DNA of 64,000 bases from Hyphomicrobiaceae bacterium (lineage in GTDB: Bacteria; Pseudomonadota; Alphaproteobacteria; Rhizobiales; Hyphomicrobiaceae): NCBI GenBank assembly GCA_016793635.1, contig JAEUMD010000019.1, positions 124,001 to 188,000 on the forward strand, read 5' to 3'. The position numbers and the translations under genes are program-made. This document shows positions 54,462-63,456 of the stretch, one piece after another (the first letter of the stretch is position 1; each line of letters begins with the position of its first letter). The notes under the pieces are model-generated. The model worked only from the letters and a program-made list of their open reading frames with translations. It was not told the DNA's origin and made no database searches.

Positions 54462-55013
54462 ATGTTCACCCCGCTGGCATTTCGTTTTTTGGGTGGCTTG
54501 TTTTTGAGGGGCCTGGCAATCGGCAGCATCGCCCTGCCATTCCTCAACCAGCCGGCAATAGCCCAGATCTATGGCGGGGAGACGGCGGATTGCCGTTTGG
54601 ATTCAGAGGGCCGTATCATCAAGCGCTTACCTCGTGAGCCGGCCGAGCGAACTTCAGCGCAATGCGCAGCGGCGTGCTTGCAGTCGAGCACCAATCCTGC
54701 CGATCCCAACAGGTGCACCGGGTATAATTTCACCTGGACCATACATGCGTTACAAACCGGTTATGTGACCCCCTACGCGGATTCGCCGCGCGCCTGCGAA
54801 CTCCTGTTCGGCCCGCTCACCTTTGGAAAGGCATGGCGCGTCCAATATTCCACGGCCTGTATCTTACCGTGTGACGGCCCGCCGAAGCCGTGCGGGTATT
54901 TCGAGTCGATAGCCCCTCCGCCCGGATTCTTCCAGAAGCCGGACCCGCCGACGCGCTTCCTCGACCCGGCATCCCCGAGCGCGAAACAGCCTTTTCAGAA
55001 ACCGCCGCGATAG
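54462..55013 (+). CDS. Secreted Cys-rich hypothetical protein
   Basis: 183 aa with a signal peptide (FLRGLAIGSIALPFLNQPAIA). Mature part has about ten Cys (TADCRLDSEG, SAQCAAACLQ, PNRCTGYNF, ACELLFG, ACILPCDGPPKPCGY) consistent with disulphides; a PAN/apple-like pattern (Cys spacing around CAAACLQ and CTGYNF, then CELL) is possible. C-terminal 35 residues are Pro-rich. GGTGA precedes ATG 54462. Function unknown. Confidence 0.6.
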   Translation: MFTPLAFRFLGGLFLRGLAIGSIALPFLNQPAIAQIYGGETADCRLDSEGRIIKRLPREPAERTSAQCAAACLQSSTNPADPNRCTGYNFTWTIHALQTGYVTPYADSPRACELLFGPLTFGKAWRVQYSTACILPCDGPPKPCGYFESIAPPPGFFQKPDPPTRFLDPASPSAKQPFQKPPR

Positions 55014-55452
55014 CCGGCTGACGGCGACGCCAAGTCCCATGTCGCAACCAGATCTGGCTTCAGAGGATGAGCCAAGTCTCTCTTCGGTCGCGTGTCGTTG
55101 GTGAGCGCGCCCCCCATCGGGAACGGTTGCGTTGGGGGCCAGCCTCCGCGTCGATCTCGGCGGGCTCTTTCCTGCGGCGTTCTCCATAAGCACGGCCGCC
55201 ACACCGCTGCCGGTGCGCGCGCGGCCGCACCGTGCCAGTGCCAAGAATCGGTGCTAGGGTGCAATCCGTTGAGCGGGAGGCGCGGTGCGCTTCTATCGAA
55301 AGCGTGAATCGCGCCCCAAGCTATTGTTTGAGAGTGCTATTCACGGCTTTGATGGATCACTATTGCGACTCCATCTAGATCGATAGCTCTGTAGGAGAAG
55401 CCTGATGGGTGGCCGCCCGGCGGGCGGCGGGTGCCACACGCAGGATTCGCGC
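55014..55452. other. Intergenic region with degenerate REP copy
   Basis: 439 bp between secreted-protein genes. It contains the degenerate copy of the REP-like palindrome (55343-55375). Other short frames lack support; no terminator with a T-run was noticed. Confidence 0.45.
55343..55375. repeat. REP-like palindrome, degenerate copy
   Basis: Matches 31517-31548 over about 32 bases with a handful of substitutions and one inserted base (shared start ACGGC, TTGATGGATC, and TCCATC). The right arm beyond it no longer pairs, so this copy is decayed. Confidence 0.6.
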
Positions 55453-55914
55453 ATGTCGAAATTTACGCCGAGAGCACCTGGGACGAGCAACCGTGGGGAC
55501 GGCGCGCCCGCGCGTCGCCAATTCGCCGCGGTCGCACTCGCAGCGGCAGCGCTGCTCGGCACGCTCACGGTGTCCGGCACGCGACCGTCGCTCGCTGCCC
55601 CCACCAACGCGACCGACAGCCGGCCCTACGACACGAAGCTACTGCGTCTCGCCGAGCTACTTGGCGCAATCCACTACCTGCGGGAACTGTGCGGCGCCAA
55701 CGAAGGACAGTTCTGGCGCGACACGATGACGGAGCTGATGAAGTCGGAAGGCACCACGGCGATCCGCCGCGCACGCCTCACCCGCAGCTTCAATCAGGGG
55801 TACCGCAACTATTCGCGCACTTACAATATCTGCACGCCGACGGCGCAATCGACCATCGAGCGCTTCCTTTCGGAAGGCGCCGAGATCGCCGAAACGCTCG
55901 CCGTATCGCAATAG
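55453..55914 (+). CDS. TIGR02301 family secreted protein
   Basis: 153 aa. Signal or anchor (QFAAVALAAAALLGTLTVSG) then the family signature: PYDTKLLRLAELLGAIHYLRELCG, EGQFWRDTMTELM, RSFNQGYRNYSRTYNICTPTA. Two conserved Cys (ELCG, NICT) probably pair. It is restricted to Alphaproteobacteria and of unknown function. AGGA precedes ATG 55453. Confidence 0.85.
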   Translation: MSKFTPRAPGTSNRGDGAPARRQFAAVALAAAALLGTLTVSGTRPSLAAPTNATDSRPYDTKLLRLAELLGAIHYLRELCGANEGQFWRDTMTELMKSEGTTAIRRARLTRSFNQGYRNYSRTYNICTPTAQSTIERFLSEGAEIAETLAVSQ

Positions 55915-56065
55915 CCTCGCGCCGCCGCATCGGCATGCTTGCGCGGCGGTTTACAATGAATTGCCTCGATGCCAGCGGCCGACCGATTTCGATGCTAGAC
56001 CGGTTTCCCCGGGGAACGCGTCCGGTTTCAGCAAGACGCGGTCGCACGATGCAAGGGGAACGACA

Positions 56066-56314
56066 TTGGCGACGGTATTCGACTACGTGGACGACGGCGA
56101 CGACAGCATCAAGGCACTGAGCCTCATCCTCGCGGCTTGGGATCAGGGCGAGGAGACCGGCGTCGCTCCGGAGTTGATGGCCTACGCCGCGCTGTTCACG
56201 GCGCTGAGCGATCTTGTCGCGATGTTCGGAGAGGACGCCGTCGCCGAGCTGGCGCATGGGCTCGAGCGGCGCGTGCGGATCGGCGAGTTTACGATGGCGC
56301 ACACGTGCCAGTGA
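56066..56314 (+). CDS. Small acidic hypothetical protein
   Basis: 82 aa. TTG 56066 is chosen because GGGGA lies 6 bp before it and the sequence then reads LATVFDYVDDGDDSIKALSL. Mostly helical, acidic (SLILAAWDQGEETG, ALSDLVAMFGEDAVAELAHG). No family recognised. It follows the TIGR02301 gene on the same strand. Confidence 0.5.
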   Translation: MATVFDYVDDGDDSIKALSLILAAWDQGEETGVAPELMAYAALFTALSDLVAMFGEDAVAELAHGLERRVRIGEFTMAHTCQ

Positions 56315-56390
56315 CGCCGACGACGAAGTCGACTCGGTAGCTTCAGGCCCGCGCCAACGGCAGCCACCGGTCTGTTGCGCTGCACGGGGA

Positions 56391-57065
56391 TCAGAGTTGC
56401 GGCGCCAGGAACTTGTAGGCCATCTCGCCGATCAGTATCGCGCCGAATGCAATCAGCAAAATACCCGCGATCCTGTTGACGAAGCCGAGGCGGTGCGCGC
56501 TGATCTTGTGGCGAATGCGGCCGATCAGCTCTGACAGCAGAATCCACCAACCGAGACTGCCGCCCATGATCGCCGCAACCATCGTGAGCGCGTCGATGTT
56601 GGTCTTCACCTCGACGAACGTACTGATGCCGCCGAAGATGGCGAACAGTCCGAGCACCGCGCCGGGATTGGTGATCGTCAGGAAGAACGTCTGCGGGATG
56701 TCCCAGACGAAGTCCTTGAGCTTCGCGTTCTCGTGATGCGCCTTGTCGAGCGCGTCCAGACGCGGTTCCGTCAGGTAGAGTTTCAATCCAAACAGAGCGA
56801 GCGCTAGACCGCCGACGATCTGAATAGCGGTACGGTAATCCGAGATCGCGCCCGAGATGGCACCGACGCCGAGCGCGGCGAAAAGCGCGATCAAGCCGTC
56901 GCCGAGAACCGCTCCGATGCCCGCGGCCAAGCCACCCCAGAAGCCGCGCTCGATAGCGCGCTGAATGCAGAGCACGTTGACCGGTCCGACCGGCGCGGCC
57001 ACCAGCACCCCGATGATCAATCCGACCGGGATGATAAGCGGGTTGGGGATGAGTTGCATCATCAT
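56391..57065 (-). CDS. LysE family exporter
   Basis: 224 aa with about six transmembrane helices. LIIGVLVAAPVGPVNVLCIQRAIERGFWGGLAAGIGAVLGD is the LysE/RhtB signature; FFLTITNPGAVLGLFAIFGG is the second conserved Asn-Pro region. Likely exports an amino acid or related compound. Three consecutive ATG codons (57065, 57062, 57059) could start it. Confidence 0.85.
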   Translation of the reverse strand: MMMQLIPNPLIIPVGLIIGVLVAAPVGPVNVLCIQRAIERGFWGGLAAGIGAVLGDGLIALFAALGVGAISGAISDYRTAIQIVGGLALALFGLKLYLTEPRLDALDKAHHENAKLKDFVWDIPQTFFLTITNPGAVLGLFAIFGGISTFVEVKTNIDALTMVAAIMGGSLGWWILLSELIGRIRHKISAHRLGFVNRIAGILLIAFGAILIGEMAYKFLAPQL

Positions 57066-57177
57066 CACCCCGGCCACCCCGCGCCTTGCCGACGGCACAT
57101 GCTCGTACTAGGGCTTTCCGCGCTTGCCGCGCAAAGCACAGCGGCGGCCGAGCCCATCTGCACAGCGAGAGGAAGCG

Positions 57178-57897
57178 ATGCACAGCTCAGAGCGCCACTC
57201 TCCGGCCGAAACCACAGCCGCCACACCTCATATGACAAGCCCTCGCCCCCAGCTATCGCCACCACTCCTCGGTCAATCGATTCGTCTGCTGTCATTGGTA
57301 CTTGTGGTGGTTGCCATTGTCCATCGACCGGCGGCCGCCGGAACCAATGCAGCCGATGCCAGCACGCACGGCAAAGCGGTCTCAGCCCCGGCTGATCCTG
57401 CTCCGGTGGCCAGCGCTCCGGCGCCCGAGCCGCTGGCAAACTTGCCGCGACCGGCCCGCGAGATGATCGACGCCATACTCGCCGCCGTTCACACCGGTTC
57501 CATCGAGGAATTGCGCACGGCTATCGAGTGGAACGAGTTGAAACCCATTTTTGCTCCCTCCACCGAAGCGGCATCTGACGATGATCCTATCGAATTCCTG
57601 AAGAAAGCTTCGAAGGACGGCAAAGGCGCGGAAACACTGTCGATCATCGACAAGCTGCTCTCCGTGGCACCCGCCCGTCAGCCGCTCGGTCGCGATTTCG
57701 AGAACAACACGGTCTACGTCTGGCCCTACCTCGCAGAGCGGCCGCTCGCTTCGTTATCGCCGACCGAGGAAGCCGACCTCCAACGCATCGTTCCACCGGA
57801 CGAGATCGCCGCTATCCGGGCCGCAGGCCGCTGGAACTGGTACCGGCTGACGGTCGGCGCAGATGGGACATGGCACTCGTTCATGAAGCACGAGTGA
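57178..57897 (+). CDS. Hypothetical secreted protein
   Basis: 239 aa with one hydrophobic signal/anchor (IRLLSLVLVVVAIVHRPAAA) after about 33 residues, an Ala/Pro-rich linker, and a conserved-looking domain (AREMIDAILAAVHTGSIEEL, DFENNTVYVWPYLAERPL, AAGRWNWYRLTVGADGTWHSF). GAGAGGAAGCG lies before ATG 57178. Similar proteins are common in Hyphomicrobiales but have no assigned function. Confidence 0.65.
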   Translation: MHSSERHSPAETTAATPHMTSPRPQLSPPLLGQSIRLLSLVLVVVAIVHRPAAAGTNAADASTHGKAVSAPADPAPVASAPAPEPLANLPRPAREMIDAILAAVHTGSIEELRTAIEWNELKPIFAPSTEAASDDDPIEFLKKASKDGKGAETLSIIDKLLSVAPARQPLGRDFENNTVYVWPYLAERPLASLSPTEEADLQRIVPPDEIAAIRAAGRWNWYRLTVGADGTWHSFMKHE

Positions 57898-58051
57898 GCG
57901 CCGGATTGCTATCGTCTCTGATAGAGGCGCGGAGCGCACATTTCGTCTTCGGATCGCCCACGAAAACCATCCGGCCCGACGACATCACCACGGCGAAGGT
58001 TTCGGCAGTCCAGGGCGACCTGGAAGCGTGAGGCTGAGAGCGCGGCGCCGT

Positions 58052-59272
58052 TCAGGCAGCGGTCGCTGCGGCCTCGCTCACCGTCTCGCTGACCGGCCGG
58101 TCCGCGACCTCGAGCAGCCCGAGCAGCTCGCTGAGCACCGCGGCCTGGCCGAAATTCCGTTCGGCCTTGACACGGCTCGCGCGCGACATCGCCGGAAGCA
58201 GGTCGGGCCGCTTCAGGAAGCTTGCGAGCGCGAGTTCCAGCGCCGCCGTATCACCGGCAGGGACGAGGCAGCCGTTGACGCGATCGTCGACCGTGTCGCG
58301 GCACCCGGGCGTCGCTGTGGTGACGACCGGGCGTCCTGTCGCCAACGCTTCGAGGACGGCGCGCGGCATGCCTTCGGCATGGGACGGATAGACGAGCACA
58401 TGGCAGTCCGCCAACGCCGGCCGGACATCCACGAGCGGGCCGATGAACGTTACCGCGTCTGCGTATGGCCGCAGCGCTTCGGGCTTGAGGCCGGTTGGGC
58501 CGTCACCCGCCGGACCCGCAAGCAGGAAGCGGGCCTGTGGCGCCCGCTCCTTGAGGCTCGTCGCCGCCGCGCAATAGTCGAGAACACCTCGTGACCGGTC
58601 CAGCGTGGCGATCATCAGAAACACAAGCCCCTTGGACAGGGCGGGCAGCGGCGTCTCGGCGAAATGCGCAAGATCGACCCCCGCGCCCGGAACGACGATC
58701 GACGGCAGCAACGCCGGAAGCAGTTTCTGCTCTGTCAGGCGCCGGCGATCGTCGCGATTGTGGAACACGACGGCCGTCGCCGCGCGAAGCCCTTGCGCCA
58801 GGAGGCGGGGCCCGGCGGTTACGCGGTCGACGACGCCGGGCAGAACGCCATGGGTGGAATGCCGGTCATCGACAGGCTCGGGCGGCGGCAGGCCGTTGAT
58901 TATCGCGATGCGGCGCGCGACACGTGCCCGTTGAGCGGCCATCATCGCCAACGCCAGCACGCGCCCGGAGACGGCCATCACCGCGTCCGGCTTCCAGGCG
59001 GCGAACTTCTCTTTCAAATCGCGCACGATCTGCCAATCGGCGGCAAAGCGCGGCCCACGCGGCACGATGTTGAACGTCGCCCGCTCGACACCCATCGACT
59101 CGAGCGTCGCTTCTTCGCTGGCGGTGAATTCCGGCGCGATGCAAAGGACCGTGACGCCACGGGAGAGCAATGCGCGGACGAACGGTCCACGCATCTCGAT
59201 CAGGTTGCGCGCCGTCGCTGCGACCAGCGCGACCCGGTGAACGGGCCTCGGCGTCAGGGAGCGCTTGAACAT
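58052..59272 (-). CDS. Glycosyltransferase family 4
   Basis: 406 aa GT-B enzyme. N-terminal half NLIEMRGPFVRALLSRGVTV, APEFTASEEATLESMGV; C-terminal donor site with FLMIATLDRSRGVLDYC and the E-x7-E motif YPSHAEGMPRAVLEALATGRPVVTT. Resembles CapM/WcaA-like transferases in exopolysaccharide or LPS synthesis. GGAGAAG precedes ATG 59272. It lies 114 bp downstream of the MATE gene on the same strand. Confidence 0.88.
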   Translation of the reverse strand: MFKRSLTPRPVHRVALVAATARNLIEMRGPFVRALLSRGVTVLCIAPEFTASEEATLESMGVERATFNIVPRGPRFAADWQIVRDLKEKFAAWKPDAVMAVSGRVLALAMMAAQRARVARRIAIINGLPPPEPVDDRHSTHGVLPGVVDRVTAGPRLLAQGLRAATAVVFHNRDDRRRLTEQKLLPALLPSIVVPGAGVDLAHFAETPLPALSKGLVFLMIATLDRSRGVLDYCAAATSLKERAPQARFLLAGPAGDGPTGLKPEALRPYADAVTFIGPLVDVRPALADCHVLVYPSHAEGMPRAVLEALATGRPVVTTATPGCRDTVDDRVNGCLVPAGDTAALELALASFLKRPDLLPAMSRASRVKAERNFGQAAVLSELLGLLEVADRPVSETVSEAAATAA

Positions 59273-59386
59273 TCGGCAGTGCTTCTCCGAAAAACCGGGT
59301 ACGCGCACGCCAACCCACGTTGACAACAAACCGGCCGCGACCGCTGAAACGATCGGGCGGGCAGCCGAAACGGGCCGCATACGGGT

Positions 59387-60898
59387 TCAGCGATTCGCCC
59401 CGTCGCCGTCAGAGAGCCACGACATCAGACGGTAGCACAACAGGATGCTGAGGCTACCGAAGAGTATTCCACCGGTCATGTTGCCCACCAGCACGCCGGG
59501 GGCATGCCAGTACGCCCCGCCGGCAATCACGAACGGTATCGTCCCGAGCGTTGCTCGGCCCCAGTTGAGGAGCGTCGAATAATGGGCCCGGCCCAGCGTG
59601 TTGAACACCGCGTTCGACACGAACAGCATGCCGAGGAACACGAACAGCGGCGACAGCCAGCGACAGAACATGACGACGAGCTCCGCCGCCTCGCCTTCGA
59701 GCAGGAAAAGGGCCGCCAACGGGCGCGCAAGCACCGCAAGTGCAAGCCAGGCGATCGCGGTGAACAGCGCCGTCACCATCAGCGAGAGAGTGTAGCTTTG
59801 ACGCATGCGGTCGTAACGCTCGCCGCCGAAATTCTGGCCGACGATCGGGCCGATGGTGCCGGACAGGGCGAAGATCGCGCCGAACGCCACTGGAGTAATC
59901 CTGCCGATGATCGCCCATGCGGCGACGGCCGCGTCTCCGTGCTTCGCCATCGCGGCGGTGACATAGGCATTGGCGAACGGCGTCGCGATGTTGGTCATGA
60001 CGGCGGGTGCCGCCACGGCCGCCAGCGGCATGGCATCACGCATCGCCGCCCTGAACCGGGGCCGGCTCAACAGCCCGTGCACGCGCGCCACTCCGTCCAA
60101 ACCGATGGTGACGATGGCGAGACGCGAGATGGCCGACGCGATGGCTGCACCCTCGATGCCGAGGCCGAGCGAGAAGATGAACACCGGATCGAGCACCGTG
60201 TTGACGATCGCTCCTGAGAGCGTGACGTACATCGCCCGGCGCGCGTCGCCGACGGAGCGCAGCACCGCCGATGACGTCATGCCCGAGGCCAGCAGCGGCA
60301 ACGTCGGCACCAGGATCGTCAGGTACGAGGAAGCCAGCGCATGCGTGCGACCCGCGGCCCCCAGCAGGGTCAGCAGGGGGCCGACCGACAGCCATACCCC
60401 GAGCGCCAGCAGCGCAGAGACGACGAAGGTCCACAAGTGCGCACTGGTCGATAGGGCCCGGGCCCGCACGCGGCGGCCCGCACCGAGCGCCGGCGACACG
60501 AGCGAAGTCGCGGCGATGGCGAGGCCGATGCCGATCGAGATGGTGAGAAACTGGATCGAACTCGCATAGCCAACCGCCGCGACGACAGCCACGTCGTCGA
60601 GGCGCCCGAGAAAGAAGATGTTGGCAAGATCGCCGAGGAAAATTGCCATCAGGCCAACGGCGCCAGTCCCCGTCATCACCAGGATGTGGCGCAGCAGAGA
60701 GCCTTCTAGGAACACGGCCCGCGAACGCGCTGTTCGCTGTCGCGCCGTCGCGCCCTGTGGCTGCGAACTTCCTGCAACGCTCGGCGTTCCACCGGTCCCC
60801 AGCGCCTCGGCCGCTCGCGGTTGCGCCAACAGCGATTCGCCGTCGGGCCGTTGACCGCCATTCGCCTCACCAGGCGCATCGTCGCTCACGTCAGACAT
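59387..60898 (-). CDS. MATE family exporter
   Basis: 503 aa with about 12 transmembrane helices and a 65-residue disordered N-terminus. LVMTGTGAVGLMAIFLGDLANIFFLGRL and the repeated half (AMPLAAVAAPAVMTNIATPFANAYV) show MATE architecture; SALGAGRRVRARAL and GQNFGGERYDRMRQSY are the paired cytoplasmic loops. Probable Na+/H+-coupled exporter of drugs or a metabolite. Followed by the GT4 gene. Confidence 0.9.
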   Translation of the reverse strand: MSDVSDDAPGEANGGQRPDGESLLAQPRAAEALGTGGTPSVAGSSQPQGATARQRTARSRAVFLEGSLLRHILVMTGTGAVGLMAIFLGDLANIFFLGRLDDVAVVAAVGYASSIQFLTISIGIGLAIAATSLVSPALGAGRRVRARALSTSAHLWTFVVSALLALGVWLSVGPLLTLLGAAGRTHALASSYLTILVPTLPLLASGMTSSAVLRSVGDARRAMYVTLSGAIVNTVLDPVFIFSLGLGIEGAAIASAISRLAIVTIGLDGVARVHGLLSRPRFRAAMRDAMPLAAVAAPAVMTNIATPFANAYVTAAMAKHGDAAVAAWAIIGRITPVAFGAIFALSGTIGPIVGQNFGGERYDRMRQSYTLSLMVTALFTAIAWLALAVLARPLAALFLLEGEAAELVVMFCRWLSPLFVFLGMLFVSNAVFNTLGRAHYSTLLNWGRATLGTIPFVIAGGAYWHAPGVLVGNMTGGILFGSLSILLCYRLMSWLSDGDGANR

Positions 60899-61066
60899 CG
60901 GCCTGACTTACTTCGGCCCGACATCCCACGGCAAGCCTCGCACCGTCATGCCCTATGCCGGCAAGACTCACATCGGCAGGCATCACTCGAGCGGGCTCCA
61001 ATGCCGGGCTTGACACACCCGCTCGCCGGATGAGCCAATGCCCTCGCCCCGGGCTACCCGCGCGGG

Positions 61067-62845
61067 TCAGGTCCGAGATGCCCGCCGACGCTTGTCGCGC
61101 GCAATCGGCGTCTCGCTGACGTCGATACGCAGGATCTTCGCCGCGGCCTCGAGCAGAACCGCCTCGCGCGCCTTGATCGTATCGAAGTCCCAGTTTTGCG
61201 CCTCCATCACATCGCGGGCAATCGCCAGCGTCGCCTCCTGCGTCAGCCCGTTCTTGAGCATATCGCGCTTGGGACCAAAATCGCTGTTGCGGATCTTGGC
61301 ATTTAGGCGGCACGGCAGGAGCGTCAAGTTACCGAGACATGCCGTAGCGAGATCCCGCAGCTCCGGGTCTGGAATTAGATTGCGCCAGGAGCTGTTAGCC
61401 GGGGGCCGGAGAGGCAGTACGTGTTCGACGCTATAGTCCAGCGGGTCCACCCCACGCACACGACCTTCGATGACATCGTTGATCCGCAGCAGGAGCAGCT
61501 TGCTGACCTGCTGATTGCGCCGATAGAGATCACGCAGGTTATAGGCGGCTGTACGTTGTTCGTCACGGTTGAAGGCAAACACCTCGGCGTCACCTGAAAC
61601 CGCGGCGCCACTCGCAATCGCCCTGGTAATCGCCTGGAACTTTGTCGCACGCCGGCCGCTGCCTTGGCACATGACGCGCAGGAGGTATGCGGTTCGGTCG
61701 ATGGCGGCGACGAGCGCATGCGCGATCTCGGGCGACGAATGGTGCATGCGCAGTGTCAGCATTACCGAAGGCATCCATTCGGCGCCGGTCAGTCGGCCGA
61801 GATAGTAGAGATTGGCCGCGTAGGGAACTCCGGCGGCCTCGGCAGACTGGCTTGCCGCAACGATCCCGGCCTGGATGCGGGCGTAAGGGAGAAGCACGTC
61901 GCCGACAAACGGCTCCGAGCCGCCGACATCTGCCACCAGACCGCGAACGGCCGAGACGATGCGCTGCTCGGGGCGGTCGTAGATCGTGCGCAGATGGCTG
62001 AAGAGGGATTCGAAATCACCGCCGACGAGTCGTTCGGCCTCTTCCCATTGATGCACCGTATCGGCGTCGTCGCCGTCGACGCCCGACAATACCTCGACTT
62101 TCAAGATGTCGTTGCGCTGTAGTGGTTTCCCCCGCTCGTTGATGACCGTGAACAGACGGTGCGCCCGGTCGATTTCGTGCGAGAGGGTAACGACGACGTG
62201 GCAATTGCCCATCAGATAGTCGGCGAGCCGGCGCCGGTCCGCAGGCGCGAGAAGTTCAAGTGCGCTGCAGAACGCATCGCGCACCGCCAGAATTCGCCGC
62301 GCGGCCTCCGTCTGCGGCTCTTCCGCTTCGAAGTCCGCAGCACAGCAGCCCGGCCTCTGCACGTTGCGATTGAAGAACACGCGCTCGCGCCCAGAAAGCA
62401 CCAGGCGGCTTGGCAGAAATGCGGCGGGCTGACCGACAGTCTGATCCCGGATGACCGAGGGTACGAGGACGAGCGACGAAATCCGTTCGACGGCGTCGCC
62501 ATCTCCCTCCAAGGAATCGCGAAGCGCGGCGAACAGGATCGTCAGAGTTGTCAGGCGCTGCTGACCATCGATGATCTGATATTCGGCCGGACTGCCAACG
62601 TGGGTCTCGCCGGTCGGCAGCCCCGTACCTTCGGAGGCGAGCAAGAGCACCGTGCCGAGAAAATAGTCGGGCTCCGCAAGCTCCGGCGCGTCGAGGCCGG
62701 CAGCACTGGCGACATCGTCGAACATCTGGATGGCCTGCTCGACCCCCCAGGCATAAGGCCGCTGGAACGGAGGAACACTGAAGACCGAGTTGCTTGCGAT
62801 GAGCTCACGCAGTGTGAGAGAGGCGACGGGCAAACGCGCAAACAT
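61067..62845 (-). CDS. DUF262/DUF1524 protein (GmrSD-like)
   Basis: 592 aa. N-terminal DUF262 with VPPFQRPYAWGVEQA and YQIIDGQQRLTTLTILF (the D-G-Q-Q-R motif), then VINERGKPLQRNDILKVEVL. C-terminal DUF1524 HNH-type nuclease: LDYSVEHVLPLRPPANSSWRN, LGNLTLLPCRLNAKIRNSDF. This is the layout of type IV restriction enzyme GmrSD, which attacks modified DNA with NTP hydrolysis, although single-chain relatives have other roles. ATG 62845 follows GGGAG. It is a lone gene flanked by core genes. Confidence 0.85.
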   Translation of the reverse strand: MFARLPVASLTLRELIASNSVFSVPPFQRPYAWGVEQAIQMFDDVASAAGLDAPELAEPDYFLGTVLLLASEGTGLPTGETHVGSPAEYQIIDGQQRLTTLTILFAALRDSLEGDGDAVERISSLVLVPSVIRDQTVGQPAAFLPSRLVLSGRERVFFNRNVQRPGCCAADFEAEEPQTEAARRILAVRDAFCSALELLAPADRRRLADYLMGNCHVVVTLSHEIDRAHRLFTVINERGKPLQRNDILKVEVLSGVDGDDADTVHQWEEAERLVGGDFESLFSHLRTIYDRPEQRIVSAVRGLVADVGGSEPFVGDVLLPYARIQAGIVAASQSAEAAGVPYAANLYYLGRLTGAEWMPSVMLTLRMHHSSPEIAHALVAAIDRTAYLLRVMCQGSGRRATKFQAITRAIASGAAVSGDAEVFAFNRDEQRTAAYNLRDLYRRNQQVSKLLLLRINDVIEGRVRGVDPLDYSVEHVLPLRPPANSSWRNLIPDPELRDLATACLGNLTLLPCRLNAKIRNSDFGPKRDMLKNGLTQEATLAIARDVMEAQNWDFDTIKAREAVLLEAAAKILRIDVSETPIARDKRRRASRT

Positions 62846-63059
62846 GGAAGCTCCCGGCAATTATCACTTTCCGTGGCCGGCCCCAGGAACCGGTCAACGC
62901 TGACACGCCGCGACGCGACCCTGCCCCCTTCGGACGTGGCCCGCGACGCGACCCTCGATGCCAGAAAAGCGGCTCGACAGACCCACTCTTCATTCGTGCG
63001 CCGCATCCGTCTATTCCTCCTATCAAATAATGCCTGTTTCAGATCGGAGACAATGCCCC

Positions 63060-63455
63060 ATGACGTCGGACTGTTGCCGGATTGACGACCGCGCGATCTA
63101 TAAAATTACTGGTGTTGCGGAATGGCGGGATGCCGAGGCTGGCGGGATCTACCGTGGCTCCGCCGACGACCTGCGCGACGGCTTCATCCACTTTTCGACC
63201 GCCACCCAGCTCGATGTCACCGCACGCAAGTACTACACGGGCCGACCTGATCTACTGCTGATCGCCTTCGATCCGGCGACGCTTGGACCGCTGCTCAAAT
63301 GGGAACCTTCACGCGGCGGCGCGCTGTTTCCGCATCTCTACACCCCACTCGAGACGAAACTGGCCACCTGGGTCCGCCCGCTGTCGCTCGATAGCGAAGG
63401 CGTGCCGCGGATCAGCGCGGCACTGAACGGCGCAACCGAGAGAAAGGACGCCTGA
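63060..63455 (+). CDS. DUF952 protein
   Basis: 131 aa. [39 protein letters not shown] and FPHLYTPLE are the DUF952 pattern, similar to a group with a glutathione-transferase-like or ADP-ribosyl fold. ATG 63060 follows GGAGA. It is one base before pyrD and presumably co-transcribed, an arrangement usual in Hyphomicrobiales. Function unknown. Confidence 0.85.
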   Translation: MTSDCCRIDDRAIYKITGVAEWRDAEAGGIYRGSADDLRDGFIHFSTATQLDVTARKYYTGRPDLLLIAFDPATLGPLLKWEPSRGGALFPHLYTPLETKLATWVRPLSLDSEGVPRISAALNGATERKDA

Positions 63456-63456
63456 C

